The notes: generated by a model not told the origin, from the letters alone. DNA of 48,756 nt from Pseudomonadales bacterium (GCA_028283025.1 JAPYNO010000043.1:1-48756), one strand, 5' to 3'; positions 1-8,540 are shown, counted from the first letter of the stretch. Numbers and translations are program-made.

Positions 1-1
1 T

Positions 2-637
2 GCGAATGAGCTCTACCTCATCATCGCCGCCCCGCTGATCGCCGCACTGCCTGGGGAAACCAGCATGATCGCCACGCGCGTCGCCGCGCCCTTCATCACG
101 CCCCTCAAACTGTCGGCCTACGGCGCACTTATCTTTGCAATGCCATTCATCCTGCATCAACTCTGGGCGTTCATCGCACCCGGCCTGTATCTGAGAGAAA
201 AGCGCATCGGCATGCCGCTGCTCATCTCAAGCATCCTGCTCTTTTATCTTGGTGTGGCGTTCGCCTATCTCATTATTTTTCCCATCGCCTTTCAGTTTTT
301 CGTCTCGGTCGCGCCGCCCGGCATTCAAGTGATGACCGACATTTCGTCCTACCTTGAATTTGTCGTCTCGCTGTCCTTTGCCTTCGGACTTAGCTTCGAG
401 ATACCCGTTGCCATCCTGCTGCTCGTCTGGGCAGGCATCGCCTCACCGGAGAGCCTTGCACGCAAGCGTCCCTATGTGGTGATTGGCTGCTTTGCAGCGG
501 GCATGATCCTAACGCCGCCCGATCCGGTGACGCAAATCGCGCTTGCGGTGCCCGCTTGGCTGCTCTTTGAAGTAGGACTCCTGTGCGCCCGCGCCGTACA
601 CCGGCGCAAGATACAAGAGCAAGACAATGACGATTAG
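2..637 (+). CDS. tatC: Sec-independent protein translocase TatC, 3' part
   Basis: Integral membrane core of the twin-arginine translocase, which binds the twin-arginine signal of folded exported proteins. The reading frame is already open at the left edge, so the start and the first transmembrane segment lie outside the window; the 5' residues read ANELY then LIIAAPLIAALPG, a typical TatC first periplasmic region. The conserved stretch IATRVAAPFITPLKL follows at about residues 22-36 of the visible part, then several hydrophobic segments. The tail is short and charged (RRKIQEQDNDD). A second, deleted copy of this gene lies at 2250-2421, so this is the intact copy of a duplicated pair. tatA and tatB would be expected upstream but are not in the window. 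Confidence 0.95.
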   Translation, partial: ANELYLIIAAPLIAALPGETSMIATRVAAPFITPLKLSAYGALIFAMPFILHQLWAFIAPGLYLREKRIGMPLLISSILLFYLGVAFAYLIIFPIAFQFFVSVAPPGIQVMTDISSYLEFVVSLSFAFGLSFEIPVAILLLVWAGIASPESLARKRPYVVIGCFAAGMILTPPDPVTQIALAVPAWLLFEVGLLCARAVHRRKIQEQDNDD

Positions 638-772
638 GAAAATTCTTGTCTGATTGAATGATCATGGCGCGGGCCACCCTTGCGTCTTAGAATGAAAAAC
701 GTCAACTCATTGTTTTAATTAGTTTTAATAGGCATAAATTCCTATTTTTAAGCTTCATTGCCACTAGAAAAT

Positions 773-801
773 TTGACCTTTCACACCATATTGCCTATAG
801 T
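773..801 (+). promoter_or_regulatory. Sigma70-type promoter for a short RNA
   Basis: TTGACC at 773-778 and TATAGT at 796-801 are separated by exactly 17 nt, close to the sigma70 consensus. No plus-strand gene follows; about 60 nt downstream is a hairpin with a T-run. The promoter therefore seems to drive only a short transcript. Confidence 0.6.
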
Positions 802-807
802 ACGCGC

Positions 808-863
808 ATCTCATCCACCCAAGGTGGAAGGAGTTGGGCCAACGTTCCGCGTTGGCCTTTTTT
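808..863 (+). ncRNA. Putative small RNA of about 56 nt
   Basis: The interval starts about 7 nt after the -10 element and ends in the T-run of an intrinsic terminator. It holds a first hairpin (814-819 pairing with 823-828, CAA loop) with the purine-rich GGAAGGAG after it, then the terminator hairpin. There is no convincing reading frame. The last two bases overlap the stop codon of the minus-strand gene at 862-1359, so it could act on that mRNA's 3' end or be independent. I do not recognise the RNA family; start and function are inferred. Confidence 0.45.
837..863 (+). terminator. Intrinsic terminator
   Basis: Perfect 8-bp stem GGCCAACG (837-844) / CGTTGGCC (850-857) with a 5-nt loop and six T on the plus strand. 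The opposite strand has no T-run after the hairpin, so it acts on plus-strand transcription. Confidence 0.8.
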
Positions 864-1359
864 ATTTCCGGGCCCTGATTTCAAGCTCCAATCTGCGTTC
901 ATATTTTTTCCTGAGCTTTCGTTTGGCATTCTCGTATTCCACCCAGAACGAGGTAATCAGCCGTCGCTGGCCATCGGGATACTTCTTCATGATGACCAAG
1001 AAATCATCATTCTCCAGCCAGACGTAGGTCTTGATCGTCCCGTCGCCTTCCCGATGGTCCCAAGCCAGCACTTCTGGTTCTCCGGGATCGTCGAGTATCG
1101 GCCGCACCCAGGGCAGCCGTTCACTTCGACGCAGGTCTGGCAAGCGCTCACCCACCTCCTTGTCCTCCCGCGATGTCAGGTGCCAAAAAATCTTCTCCTT
1201 GCCGTCCTCCATCTCTGGAAAGAACCACACGTTCTGTCCGCCGTAAACTAGTTGACTCTCCTTGAAATCCCGCTCGAATAGCCTGTATAGCGCCTCGTAG
1301 GTGTCATGCCGCCACGGGTTCACCGGAAAAAGTTCCGGCAACCATTTTGGATGACTCAT
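862..1359 (-). CDS. Hypothetical protein, possible small nuclease-like partner of DUF3800 gene
   Basis: A 165-aa soluble protein with no signal peptide or membrane segment. The N-terminal half is rich in aromatic and charged residues. The C-terminal half reads as alternating strands ending in a basic helix: RLPWVRPILDDP around 82-93, then DDFLVIMKKYPDG, then LITSFWVEYENAKRKLRKKY. The latter layout reminds me of barnase/RelE-like phage nuclease domains, but this is memory of a pattern, not an assignment. It begins 5 nt after the DUF3800-like gene's stop codon, so the two are cotranscribed. The pair lies between the two copies of tatC, suggesting they arrived together. A toxin or effector role is a guess. 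Confidence 0.6.
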   Translation of the reverse strand: MSHPKWLPELFPVNPWRHDTYEALYRLFERDFKESQLVYGGQNVWFFPEMEDGKEKIFWHLTSREDKEVGERLPDLRRSERLPWVRPILDDPGEPEVLAWDHREGDGTIKTYVWLENDDFLVIMKKYPDGQRRLITSFWVEYENAKRKLRKKYERRLELEIRARK

Positions 1360-1364
1360 TACCG

Positions 1365-2066
1365 CTATGCCTCTCGTGGCTTAAACAGGAACAGGTTGAA
1401 CTTCTCTTCCCACAACGGTGTGGAGCGCAGCAACTCCTGCCCCAAGCGCTTCTCAAGATGGCGGATGATCTTCACTTTGGCCAGGTTGCCGGACAATTCC
1501 TGGTGCCGATAGGAAACCGCGCCGAGCAGAAAATCACAGACTTGGAGCAGGTAGGATTCGTGGGAGCGGATATTCTGCAAATGGCCGATCATCTGGCTGG
1601 TGAAGTCGTACTGGTCGTTACGCAATACCTCGCCTAGTTTGCGCAGCTTCAAACGGCTGCGCGTATCCTTGATGTCCAAGTAGATGTTGTACCGCTCCTC
1701 CGGGCTTAGGATCTTGTTGAGCAGGGAGAAATACATCTTGTAGTAGAAATCGTCGTGCGAGCCCTGGTTAAACAAGGTGTGATTCAACCGCTCCTTGTGT
1801 AACACCACCAAACCACGGAAATGCAACGGCGCTTCCGTCAGAAACCAATCCACCAGATCCAGATAGAAATCCAGCCGTGCTTTGGAGACTTTGGTCCACT
1901 TCAATTCGCCCGCCGCCTTGTGGCGCGTCTTCATGTCCTGCACTTCTCGGGACAGTCGCGCCACTTCTTCCTGTGGACACCAGATCGCCCCCAGCAGCAT
2001 CACCGGTTGCTTATCGTTCTCAAGATGGCAGGACTCGTCGCAATAGATGTTAATGGTTTCACTCAT
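1365..2066 (-). CDS. DUF3800-like protein
   Basis: A 233-aa protein. The start is ATG at 2066, preceded by a strong GGGGGAGA ribosome site; an upstream in-frame extension has no such site. Motifs fit DUF3800, a predicted RNase H-fold family: IYCDESCH near the N-terminus with the first acidic residue, YLDIKDTRSR in the middle, and a C-terminal SYLLQVCDFLLGAV of the type (L)QxxDxxxG. DUF3800 proteins are common in mobile and defence regions, and their biochemical role is not well established. It is the first gene of a two-gene operon with its own promoter at 2122-2150. Confidence 0.8.
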   Translation of the reverse strand: MSETINIYCDESCHLENDKQPVMLLGAIWCPQEEVARLSREVQDMKTRHKAAGELKWTKVSKARLDFYLDLVDWFLTEAPLHFRGLVVLHKERLNHTLFNQGSHDDFYYKMYFSLLNKILSPEERYNIYLDIKDTRSRLKLRKLGEVLRNDQYDFTSQMIGHLQNIRSHESYLLQVCDFLLGAVSYRHQELSGNLAKVKIIRHLEKRLGQELLRSTPLWEEKFNLFLFKPREA

Positions 2067-2121
2067 GTCGTCTCCCCCGATATCGATCTCCAGTTCTGAA
2101 ACGCCTAACTCGCCAGAGATA

Positions 2122-2150
2122 AGTTTACAATTATGTAGGAAAATCCGCAA
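2122..2150 (-). promoter_or_regulatory. Promoter of the DUF3800 operon
   Basis: On the minus strand TTGCGG (2150-2145) and TAAACT (2127-2122) are 17 nt apart. Transcription would start near 2115, giving a leader of about 50 nt before the ATG at 2066. Confidence 0.5.
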
Positions 2151-2249
2151 TGCTTGGCATCCTCTGACGATGTATTATTCACGGTGTTCACTCGCTTTGA
2201 AAGGCGCAGACATCATCCCCGTCGGCGAAAGAGTGAACGGTCTCTGTGA

Positions 2250-2421
2250 CTGAATGTGCTGCTGTTTGCGCCCATCTATTACTTTGCGAATGAGCTCTAC
2301 CTCATCATCGCCGCACTGCCTAGGGAAACCAGCATGATCTTGGCTGCTCTTTGAAGTAAGACTCCTGTGCGCCCGCGCCGTACACCGGCGCAAGATACAA
2401 GAGCAAGACAATGACGATTAG
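2250..2421 (+). pseudogene. tatC: Internally deleted second copy of tatC
   Basis: Bases 2285-2339 match 1-70 except for one substitution and an in-frame 15-nt gap (loss of PLIAA). Bases 2340-2435 match 556-651 with three mismatches in 96. Everything between (about 485 nt of tatC) is missing and the junction shifts the frame to an early TGA. The copy also extends 5' of the window's first base (LFAPIYYFANELY is readable), showing that the duplicated unit was long. The match ends only about 2 nt from the CoA-transferase stop. It lies in the same orientation as the intact copy and closes the accessory module; the rest of the 2067-2437 gap holds only the promoter above. Confidence 0.9.
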
Positions 2422-2437
2422 GAAAGCTCTTGTCTAT

Positions 2438-3790
2438 CTAATTGTTGAGTGCGTTTTTGAAGGACGCGGCAGTTCGGCCTTGGATGGATTCATAGGACAC
2501 ACCCGGCATCAGCCGTTCAAGATGGAGCCCATCTTCAACAAACCGAAACACGCCGAGCTCAGTGATCACCACATCCACGACACCGCTTGCCGTCAGCGGC
2601 AGCGTACATTCGGGCACGAGTTTCGATTGTCCTGATCGGTCGCTATGCGTCATGGTGATGATCAACTTGCGCACACCGAGCGCGAGGTCCATCGCACCGC
2701 CGACACCGAGAAGCGGTTTGCCTGGCAGCGCCCAATTGGCGAGATTGCCAGCTTCATCGACTTGCAGGCCGCCCATGATCGCGACATCCACATGATGACC
2801 TCGAATCATTGCAAAGGAAGTGGCGCTATCGAAATAGCTACTCCCCGGCAACGCGGTCACCGGGATCTTTCCAGCGTTGACTGGATAGTCAAGCGCACCC
2901 CCCATCTCTGGCACCGGCCCTACGCCGAGCATTCCATTCTCGCTATGCATCACGATGCCATGCGCTTCAGTGATCAGGTCAGCAACGAGTGTTGGGATGC
3001 CGATACCCAAGTTGACAATATCGCCAGGCGCAATCTCCGCAAGCGCCGCTTCTGCCATTGCCATCCGCTCCGCGGACACCACCTTGTCACTCGCAGCCAC
3101 TGATGCCGATGTACCAAGATTCTCCAAGGTCACTGGCGCCTTGACAAGATAGTCCACATAACAGCAGGGCGTGTGGATTTGATTGGGATCGATCGTGCCC
3201 GCAGGCACTATCTTCTCGACTTCCGCCACAACCACCTTGGCAGCGGAAGCGATGGCCGGATTAAAATTCTGCTCGGTCATTCGGTATTGCAGGTTGCCCG
3301 CTTCATCGCCAATCCATGCGCGCACAAACGCAATATCGCCTTTAAGCGCAGGCTGAAATACCTGCGAAACCCCGTCAAGGACGCGAATTTCGCGTCCTTC
3401 AGCTAGCGATGTGCCCGTGGATGTCGGAGTGAAGAAGCCACCGATTCCAGCACCGCCTGCCCGCAATGCCTCGCTCAACGTGCCTTGCGGAAGCAATTCA
3501 ATCTCCAAATCGCCCTCAAGGGCGGCTGCCACAGCCTCCCGGTTGCTTGTGAAAAATGATCCGATAGCCTTTCGAAGCTGGCCGTTTCGAAGCAGCCGAC
3601 CACCGCCCAAGCCCACTTCGCCGAGATTGTTGCCAACATAAGTCAGGTGCTTGATCTCATCGCGCTCAGCTAGGGCGTGCAGGAGGTTGACCGGATTGCC
3701 GGTCATGCCAAATCCGCCGACGAGCAAGGTGTCGCCGCTTGAGACGAGGTGCGCGGCCTCTGTAGGTGTCAATTGCTTGATTGCTCTCAT
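2438..3790 (-). CDS. 3-oxoacid (probably 3-oxoadipate) CoA-transferase, fused alpha and beta subunits
   Basis: A 450-aa protein joining the two class I CoA-transferase subunits. Alpha half: [15 protein letters not shown] at about 19-33 and the glycine-rich [11 protein letters not shown]. Beta half: [14 protein letters not shown], then the active-site glutamate in [12 protein letters not shown] at about 284. Class I enzymes transfer CoA from succinyl-CoA to a 3-oxoacid. It follows maleylacetate reductase by 8 nt, so the likely substrate is 3-oxoadipate (as for PcaIJ/CatIJ), which a thiolase would then split; no thiolase is in the window. PcaIJ are usually two genes, so the fusion is slightly unusual. 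Acetoacetate as substrate cannot be excluded. Confidence 0.9.
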   Translation of the reverse strand: MRAIKQLTPTEAAHLVSSGDTLLVGGFGMTGNPVNLLHALAERDEIKHLTYVGNNLGEVGLGGGRLLRNGQLRKAIGSFFTSNREAVAAALEGDLEIELLPQGTLSEALRAGGAGIGGFFTPTSTGTSLAEGREIRVLDGVSQVFQPALKGDIAFVRAWIGDEAGNLQYRMTEQNFNPAIASAAKVVVAEVEKIVPAGTIDPNQIHTPCCYVDYLVKAPVTLENLGTSASVAASDKVVSAERMAMAEAALAEIAPGDIVNLGIGIPTLVADLITEAHGIVMHSENGMLGVGPVPEMGGALDYPVNAGKIPVTALPGSSYFDSATSFAMIRGHHVDVAIMGGLQVDEAGNLANWALPGKPLLGVGGAMDLALGVRKLIITMTHSDRSGQSKLVPECTLPLTASGVVDVVITELGVFRFVEDGLHLERLMPGVSYESIQGRTAASFKNALNN

Positions 3791-3798
3791 GCGCGCGG

Positions 3799-4863
3799 TT
3801 ATACGTCAGGGCAGGTGCCCGCCCAAGCCGCACGGACGACCTCACGAATCGCATTGGATTGCAGCGAGCGCGGGTTCCAGTAGGGATTCGCCAAGGTGAT
3901 ATCGACCACCTTATCGATGCCATCCTCCGGCATGCCGAGGTCGCGAAGCGCAGTCTTGGCACCGACTCGCCCGGCCAAGCGAAAGAGCTCGGCGGCGGGC
4001 GTTTCGGTGTCTAGGACTTCCCGCAACGCGGTCATTGCGCGTGGCACTGCAGGCGCGTTGTAGGCGAGCGCATGAGGTAGTACGACTGTGTGGGTTTCGG
4101 CGTGCGGCAGATCGAATGAGCCGCCGAGGACGTGGCACAGCTTGTGATGCAATGCAACCCTTGAAGCCCCTAAACACATAGCGCACAGCCAAGCACCATA
4201 TAAAGCCTCGGTGCGCGCCTCAACGTCCGACGGATCGTCGGTGATTCTTGGCAGGCTCGTATGAAGTGCGCGTATGCCGTCCTTGGCGAGCAAGGACAGG
4301 ACCGGATTGCCGTCGGGCGCGTACAAGGCTTCAACCGCATGTGCAATTGCATTGATACCGCTAATCCCAGAAAGCCACGCTGGCAAGCCGAGTGTGAAAT
4401 CCACGTCATAAATGACTGTTTCTGGCAGGATGCGAGGGTCACGAACAGTGGTCTTGATGCCATCTTTTGTTTGCCCAAGCATGTCCGTCATCTCCGAACC
4501 GGCATAGGTAGTTGGCAGTACGAGCTGCGGCAGGTCGGTGCGATAGGCGATGGCCTTGCCAAGCCCAGTTGTCGAGCCGCCGCCAATTGAAACCAGCCCG
4601 TCGATAGCATTCGAAGCCACATGCGCCATGGCAGCATTCGTGACATCGACAGGCGTGTGCATGGTCGCGTGCGGATAGATACCAGCGCAGGTCGGCCCAA
4701 GCAGATCCGATATCTCTTCTGCCATCTCGGCCTGCTCCGGCGTGCTTAGTACGAGCGCTCTTTTCATGTCGAGCGCTTCGGCTTCGCCTCGCACCTCGGA
4801 TTTGGCACTTAAGCCAAATACCACCTTCAGCGGTGCGCTTTTGTAGACAAAGGATTCGAGCAC
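3799..4863 (-). CDS. Maleylacetate reductase (TfdF/ClcE-like)
   Basis: A 354-aa member of the iron-type alcohol dehydrogenase superfamily, NAD(P)H-dependent, reducing maleylacetate or 2-chloromaleylacetate to 3-oxoadipate. The nucleotide-binding part has [16 protein letters not shown] at about 88-103 and [10 protein letters not shown]. The C-terminal part has [12 protein letters not shown] and a [18 protein letters not shown] block, both characteristic of maleylacetate reductases. It starts 9 nt after the hydrolase stop and precedes the CoA-transferase, giving the order dioxygenase, dienelactone hydrolase, reductase, transferase. Family confidence is high; the chlorinated substrate is inferred from the neighbours. 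Confidence 0.93.
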   Translation of the reverse strand: MLESFVYKSAPLKVVFGLSAKSEVRGEAEALDMKRALVLSTPEQAEMAEEISDLLGPTCAGIYPHATMHTPVDVTNAAMAHVASNAIDGLVSIGGGSTTGLGKAIAYRTDLPQLVLPTTYAGSEMTDMLGQTKDGIKTTVRDPRILPETVIYDVDFTLGLPAWLSGISGINAIAHAVEALYAPDGNPVLSLLAKDGIRALHTSLPRITDDPSDVEARTEALYGAWLCAMCLGASRVALHHKLCHVLGGSFDLPHAETHTVVLPHALAYNAPAVPRAMTALREVLDTETPAAELFRLAGRVGAKTALRDLGMPEDGIDKVVDITLANPYWNPRSLQSNAIREVVRAAWAGTCPDV

Positions 4864-4872
4864 TGAAGGTGT

Positions 4873-5574
4873 CTACCAGCGAAATGCCGATTCGCACGTT
4901 GCAAGCGCATCCTCAGCATTCGACTTCAATTCCGCGTCCTCGCTATCTAAGTCCTTCAAGAAGCCATGCCCGGACGCCGCATAGGTTTTCAGATTGAGGC
5001 TTTGGTTCGTCGCTGCAATCTCGCCAAGACGTTTGACGTTTTCGATGCCGACCGACTGGTCTTGGCCGGGCATCAGGCAGGTATGGGGCTTTTTGATCGA
5101 ACCTAAGTAATCAAAGGGCATCGGCAAAGGATCGATGTTCTGCATGCCTTGCGGGAAGCCGTAGAAGCCGACCAAGTCCTGGGACACGTTGCGGCGCGCG
5201 AGTTCAAAGACGTAGTAGCCACCTAAACAGAAACCTACCACGCCGCCGACGCTATGTGACGTGCAAAAGGCTTCGAATTGATCGACAAAGGCTGTATCGC
5301 GCACCTTCATGCGGCGCGCAAACGCCGCTTCGCGCGTCATCTCCGACAGCCCGCCAAGACCCGCGAAAGGATTGACGAGGAATACGCGGCCACCCTTGGA
5401 TGCGAGATGCGTGCAAAAGCCCTGGTAGAACTGATTGAGGCCGTAGATGTCGGGAATGACCGCAATGCGTATCGAAGCAGTCTCCGAGCCAAATGTCAGG
5501 CCGTCTACTTCATGCGAAAACTCGCCATCAACAACTGCGGCAGGGAACGAAGGACTTGGCTCACCATGGCACAT
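4873..5574 (-). CDS. Dienelactone hydrolase (TfdE/ClcD-like)
   Basis: A 233-aa alpha/beta hydrolase converting dienelactone to maleylacetate. The triad is visible: nucleophile Cys116 in GFCLGG, Asp172 in PGQDQS and His203 in SGHGF. A cysteine nucleophile is typical of true dienelactone hydrolases. No signal peptide, so cytoplasmic. It begins 11 nt after the dioxygenase stop. Its presence argues for a dienelactone intermediate, which normally requires a cycloisomerase; none is encoded in this window. Confidence 0.93.
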   Translation of the reverse strand: MCHGEPSPSFPAAVVDGEFSHEVDGLTFGSETASIRIAVIPDIYGLNQFYQGFCTHLASKGGRVFLVNPFAGLGGLSEMTREAAFARRMKVRDTAFVDQFEAFCTSHSVGGVVGFCLGGYYVFELARRNVSQDLVGFYGFPQGMQNIDPLPMPFDYLGSIKKPHTCLMPGQDQSVGIENVKRLGEIAATNQSLNLKTYAASGHGFLKDLDSEDAELKSNAEDALATCESAFRW

Positions 5575-5585
5575 GGCTTACGAAC

Positions 5586-6356
5586 TTAGGCGGCCTTCGC
5601 AAGCACGAGATCGATATCCATGATGCGCGCGCCATCTTCGTACTTTCTAGGAATGATGTTCTGACCTTCGTTGCACTTCCCCGAGCAGCAGTCATTGTCG
5701 TTGTAGTCGCCACCTTCAAAATAGGCCTGCATGGTGACGTTGTGGTGGCCGTCGGCACTCGCCTTCAAGTGAATGTGCGCTGGCCGCCAAGTATGGCTAC
5801 CCATGGCCTTGAGCAGGGTGCCGGTTGGGCCTTGATTCGGAATCTCGTAAGGCACCGGCGTCGTACTCTTGACGGAATAGCTTCCGTCAGCGTTGGTGCG
5901 AACTTTTCCTCGATAGTATTCTTGCGGAATATTGTCGTGGTAGCCACTGTACTTGCCATTCGGCGTGGACTGCCAAATGTCGAGCACGGCGCCCACAAGC
6001 GGTTCGCCTTCAGTGTTGGTCACCTGACCCTGAATCACCATCGGCTCACCTTCAAATTCTTCCATGGTCTTGATCTCGCCATCAACGAATGGACTGTCCG
6101 GCAGGTAGTAGGGGCCTTCGAGATCTGAACGAGTGCCTTCTTGGAGCTTGTTCTGGTTGTTGACCACCGTGATGTTGAAGAACACATCGCACAGCAAGCC
6201 GAGCTCGCCCGCCTGCGCAGTCTTCATCAAATAGCCAACGCCAGTACGATATTCCTCCATAGTGACGTTCTGCGCATCGAGTGCGCTGCGAACACCATCG
6301 ATGATCGCCAATGCGACTTCTTGGACGCGCTCTTGCCAAGGTTTCTCTTGCGACAT
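5586..6356 (-). CDS. Intradiol ring-cleavage dioxygenase, chlorocatechol 1,2-dioxygenase-like (TfdC/ClcA type)
   Basis: A 256-aa Fe(III) dioxygenase that opens (chloro)catechol to the cis,cis-muconate. Predicted iron ligands by spacing with the family are Tyr136 (KYSG), Tyr170 (PVPYEIPN), His194 and His196 (HTWRPAHIH). The LEGPYY motif at 79-84 and the block YHDNIPQEYYRGKVRT resemble chlorocatechol enzymes more than catechol or hydroxyquinol enzymes as I recall them, and the length fits (about 250-260). The start has a good GGGAG ribosome site. It is the first gene of the four-gene minus operon. An acidic cysteine-rich stretch (NDNDCCSGKC) near the C-terminus also matches chlorocatechol enzymes. 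If it instead acted on hydroxyquinol the pathway would need no cycloisomerase. Confidence 0.9.
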   Translation of the reverse strand: MSQEKPWQERVQEVALAIIDGVRSALDAQNVTMEEYRTGVGYLMKTAQAGELGLLCDVFFNITVVNNQNKLQEGTRSDLEGPYYLPDSPFVDGEIKTMEEFEGEPMVIQGQVTNTEGEPLVGAVLDIWQSTPNGKYSGYHDNIPQEYYRGKVRTNADGSYSVKSTTPVPYEIPNQGPTGTLLKAMGSHTWRPAHIHLKASADGHHNVTMQAYFEGGDYNDNDCCSGKCNEGQNIIPRKYEDGARIMDIDLVLAKAA

Positions 6357-6409
6357 GCTGGTTCTCCCAATTTGACTGTCTTCATAGAAGACTAGTCAGT
6401 GCCTTTGAA

Positions 6410-6428
6410 CCTGTCCAATACCTTTTTT
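6410..6428 (-). promoter_or_regulatory. Catabolic promoter element, copy 1 (upstream of dioxygenase)
   Basis: On the minus strand the sequence reads AAAAAAGGTATTGGACAGG, centred about 63 nt before the dioxygenase ATG. The same GGTATTGGACAGG element lies at a similar distance before the monooxygenase gene (8501-8517) and, inverted, in the other arm of the palindrome. TTGGAC may serve as the -35; with a 17-18 nt spacer only a weak -10 is present, as expected for a LysR-activated promoter. Confidence 0.55.
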
Positions 6429-6501
6429 CGGCTTGTGCTATATCAATCGTGAATAGGGCAAAGCGTCTTCAAAACGATGGCAATTGGCAAAGTGCAGTTC
6501 T

Positions 6502-7386
6502 TCAGGGGTCATCGAATTCAGCTCTCACCGAGCGAATAAACGATTTGAGCAAGGGTGAATCGTTGTTGCTGAGATACACGCAGCTCACTGGCGATTGCGC
6601 AGATATGCTTGAGATTCTTAAATAACAGAGGTTCGGCCACGCAAGCCGCGTCACCGATTCAGGCACCGGACAGACGCCCTGACCCGCCGCCGTCATCGCC
6701 ATTGCCGAGGACAGGTCTGCGGCTTCGTACACGACCTCAGGTTCAATGCCTTCTTCGCGCAGCAGTCGAATTACCTCGTCGGCAAAGCTCGGCCGCCCGG
6801 TCTGTGGAAACACGATCATCGGCTCGCCTTTCAGTTGCTTCGGCCTGATGGTCTTTGCGCCCGTCACATGGCTATCGCTAGTGGCGAGCACAATACTCTC
6901 TTGCACCACAGTTTCGATTTCGATGCCTGCGGCGTGCGGATAATATCGACCGAAGCCAACATGGATGCGCCGGTCGCGAAGCGCATCTGGCTGGTCGCGT
7001 TTGCGCATGGGCTGCAGGGAAACGCTCGCTAAGGGGTTGTCGGCGCAGAACCTGCGAATGACTGCGGGAATGACAGAGTAGATTGGCGAGCCGAAGTAGC
7101 CGATTTCGAGTTTACCGATCTGCCCCCGCCCTGCTGCCTGGCTACGCTCAGCAGCAAGACGTGTATGGGTGAGCACCTGTCTTGCTTCTTCCAAAAAAAC
7201 GCTGCCAGCATCTGTGAGCTTGACGCCTTTCTGACTACGCACAAAAAGCTGCACGCCAAGCTCTTCTTCAAGCTGTCGAACTTGGCGGGTGATCGGTGGC
7301 TGCGACACAAACAGCCGCCTCGATGCCTCACTGAAGCTGCTTTCTTCAGCAACAGCAATGAAGTAGCGAATTTGCCGAAGCTCCAT
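6502..7386 (-). CDS. LysR-type regulator, ClcR/TfdR/CatR-like
   Basis: A 294-aa transcriptional activator. The N-terminal winged helix is classic (MELRQIRYFIAVAEE, then SQPPITRQVRQLEEELGV), followed by the effector domain with IGKLEIGYFGSPIYSVIP and the FPQTGRPSFADEVI block that I associate with the chlorocatechol regulators, whose inducer is (chloro)muconate. These regulators are normally divergent from the dioxygenase gene; here it is codirectional, 145 nt upstream, behind the decarboxylase-like gene. That spacing still leaves room for the promoter element at 6410-6428. The likely targets are that site and the inverted repeat at 8419-8540. Confidence 0.92.
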   Translation of the reverse strand: MELRQIRYFIAVAEESSFSEASRRLFVSQPPITRQVRQLEEELGVQLFVRSQKGVKLTDAGSVFLEEARQVLTHTRLAAERSQAAGRGQIGKLEIGYFGSPIYSVIPAVIRRFCADNPLASVSLQPMRKRDQPDALRDRRIHVGFGRYYPHAAGIEIETVVQESIVLATSDSHVTGAKTIRPKQLKGEPMIVFPQTGRPSFADEVIRLLREEGIEPEVVYEAADLSSAMAMTAAGQGVCPVPESVTRLAWPNLCYLRISSISAQSPVSCVYLSNNDSPLLKSFIRSVRAEFDDP

Positions 7387-7440
7387 GACCCAAGCCCTCT
7401 CACAGGCGACGGACTATATCAAATGCGTATTGACTGCCGT

Positions 7441-8220
7441 TTATTCACCGTGAGCCTGCGCAAATGCATGCAACGCCTTGAGCCCGCGTGGAAATCCAAT
7501 ATAGGGAGACAAGTGGATAAGGATTGCTACGACCTCTTGTTCGCTGATCCCATGATGAATCGCCGAGATTGCAAACTTCGCAAAGAACTCTTCAAGTGAA
7601 CCGATGGTCGCAAAGCTAGCGAGCGCCACTACAAGGCGCTGCCTTGACGTCAGCCCTGGACGGCGCCAAATGAGTCCATAGCCGTAGACCGCTGCAATCT
7701 CATACAACTCGCCCGTCATGCGGCCTTCTGGGTCGGCGTGCCCGGCATCCCTGCGCTTCCCATGCAGCATCGTTCGATAAGCCAGCGCTTCGCCCTTCAA
7801 CGTCTCATTGCTCTCAGGCGTCAATACCTCTCGGTCCGGTTCAATGCTTCTCGCCATGAAGAGTTCATCAGCAACCGCAGCAGCCTCCTCAGTCATAAGG
7901 AAACCGCCATAAATGCCTGCTTGCAGCAATACTTCGGAAATAGCGCGCGCGGTCAACCCTTGGTCAAGCGCCGTCTCAATTTGTTCCCGAAGACATGCAT
8001 GCTGGCGCAGCAAGGCGAGTGACGCAAGCACGACGATTGCCTTCTCGTCCGCTGGCATCTGTGACGCCTTGCGGGCAACCCCTGATTCGAACTCGCGTTG
8101 AAAGTGACGATAGCCTGGAATGACCCGTTCCGCCGGATTCAAATCGCGCCCGGTCCGGTACGGCCAATCGTCTCCACTTGCCTGCTTCTCAACCCGCAAC
8201 GTGCTCGCTGCCTCGTCCAT
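7441..8220 (-). CDS. Carboxymuconolactone decarboxylase family protein, two-domain
   Basis: A 259-aa helical protein with two copies of the CMD/AhpD-like fold. The first copy is at about 65-115 (ALLRQHACLREQIETAL then EVLLQAGIYGGFLMTEEA), the second at about 190-250 (RQRLVVALASFATIGSLEE then EVVAILIHLSPYIGFPRG). The second repeat has the PcaC-like ending. It is transcribed toward the LysR gene with a 54-nt gap. True PcaC works in the protocatechuate branch, which is not otherwise present. Its place inside a chlorocatechol-type cluster lacking a cycloisomerase makes a role in muconolactone chemistry possible; a redox or peroxidase role as in AhpD is an alternative, but no CxxC is visible. Confidence 0.85.
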   Translation of the reverse strand: MDEAASTLRVEKQASGDDWPYRTGRDLNPAERVIPGYRHFQREFESGVARKASQMPADEKAIVVLASLALLRQHACLREQIETALDQGLTARAISEVLLQAGIYGGFLMTEEAAAVADELFMARSIEPDREVLTPESNETLKGEALAYRTMLHGKRRDAGHADPEGRMTGELYEIAAVYGYGLIWRRPGLTSRQRLVVALASFATIGSLEEFFAKFAISAIHHGISEQEVVAILIHLSPYIGFPRGLKALHAFAQAHGE

Positions 8221-8418
8221 CTAACTACCTGTTCATCTGTCACCGGGCGCGTCACCCGATGCACTAGGGCATCTGTGTATCAGCGCATCGCCGCCGATGA
8301 AGCAAGTAGTGACACTCACCGCCGCGCGTGGCGTCGCGCGTTGAAATAACGACTTTTGGTCTTCAATCGTTGCCGCCCGCGGGGCTGACATGTCACAAGC
8401 TCCTGAGAGACATGCTTC

Positions 8419-8540
8419 TCAATGTATCGGTGGCTGCGGAGGCTGTCCAATACTTTTTGCGCGTCTCAATCAATACCTTTCCAATATGGCGGCGCACGTC
8501 AAAAGGTATTGGACAGGCCCCGCAGCCACCGATACATTGA
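8419..8540. promoter_or_regulatory. 40-bp inverted repeat: divergent promoter pair of the catabolic genes
   Basis: 8419-8458 and the reverse complement of 8501-8540 agree at 37 of 40 positions, separated by 42 nt. Each arm, read outward, starts with AAAA(G/A)GTATTGGACAG and ends with ACCGATACATTGA, so each carries TTGGAC and a GATACAT-like -10 about 17 nt apart. The right arm points to the monooxygenase gene (start 8577), the left toward the CMD-like gene (start 8220). The whole 8221-8576 gap holds nothing else recognisable. The central spacer includes ATACC and ATAT elements that could be LysR contacts. Confidence 0.65.

Noticed and set aside
8419-8540. Inverted repeat as a transcription terminator or IS end pair
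   Set aside because: The arms are 42 nt apart with promoter-like content, no T-run and no transposase; the element also recurs at a catabolic promoter.
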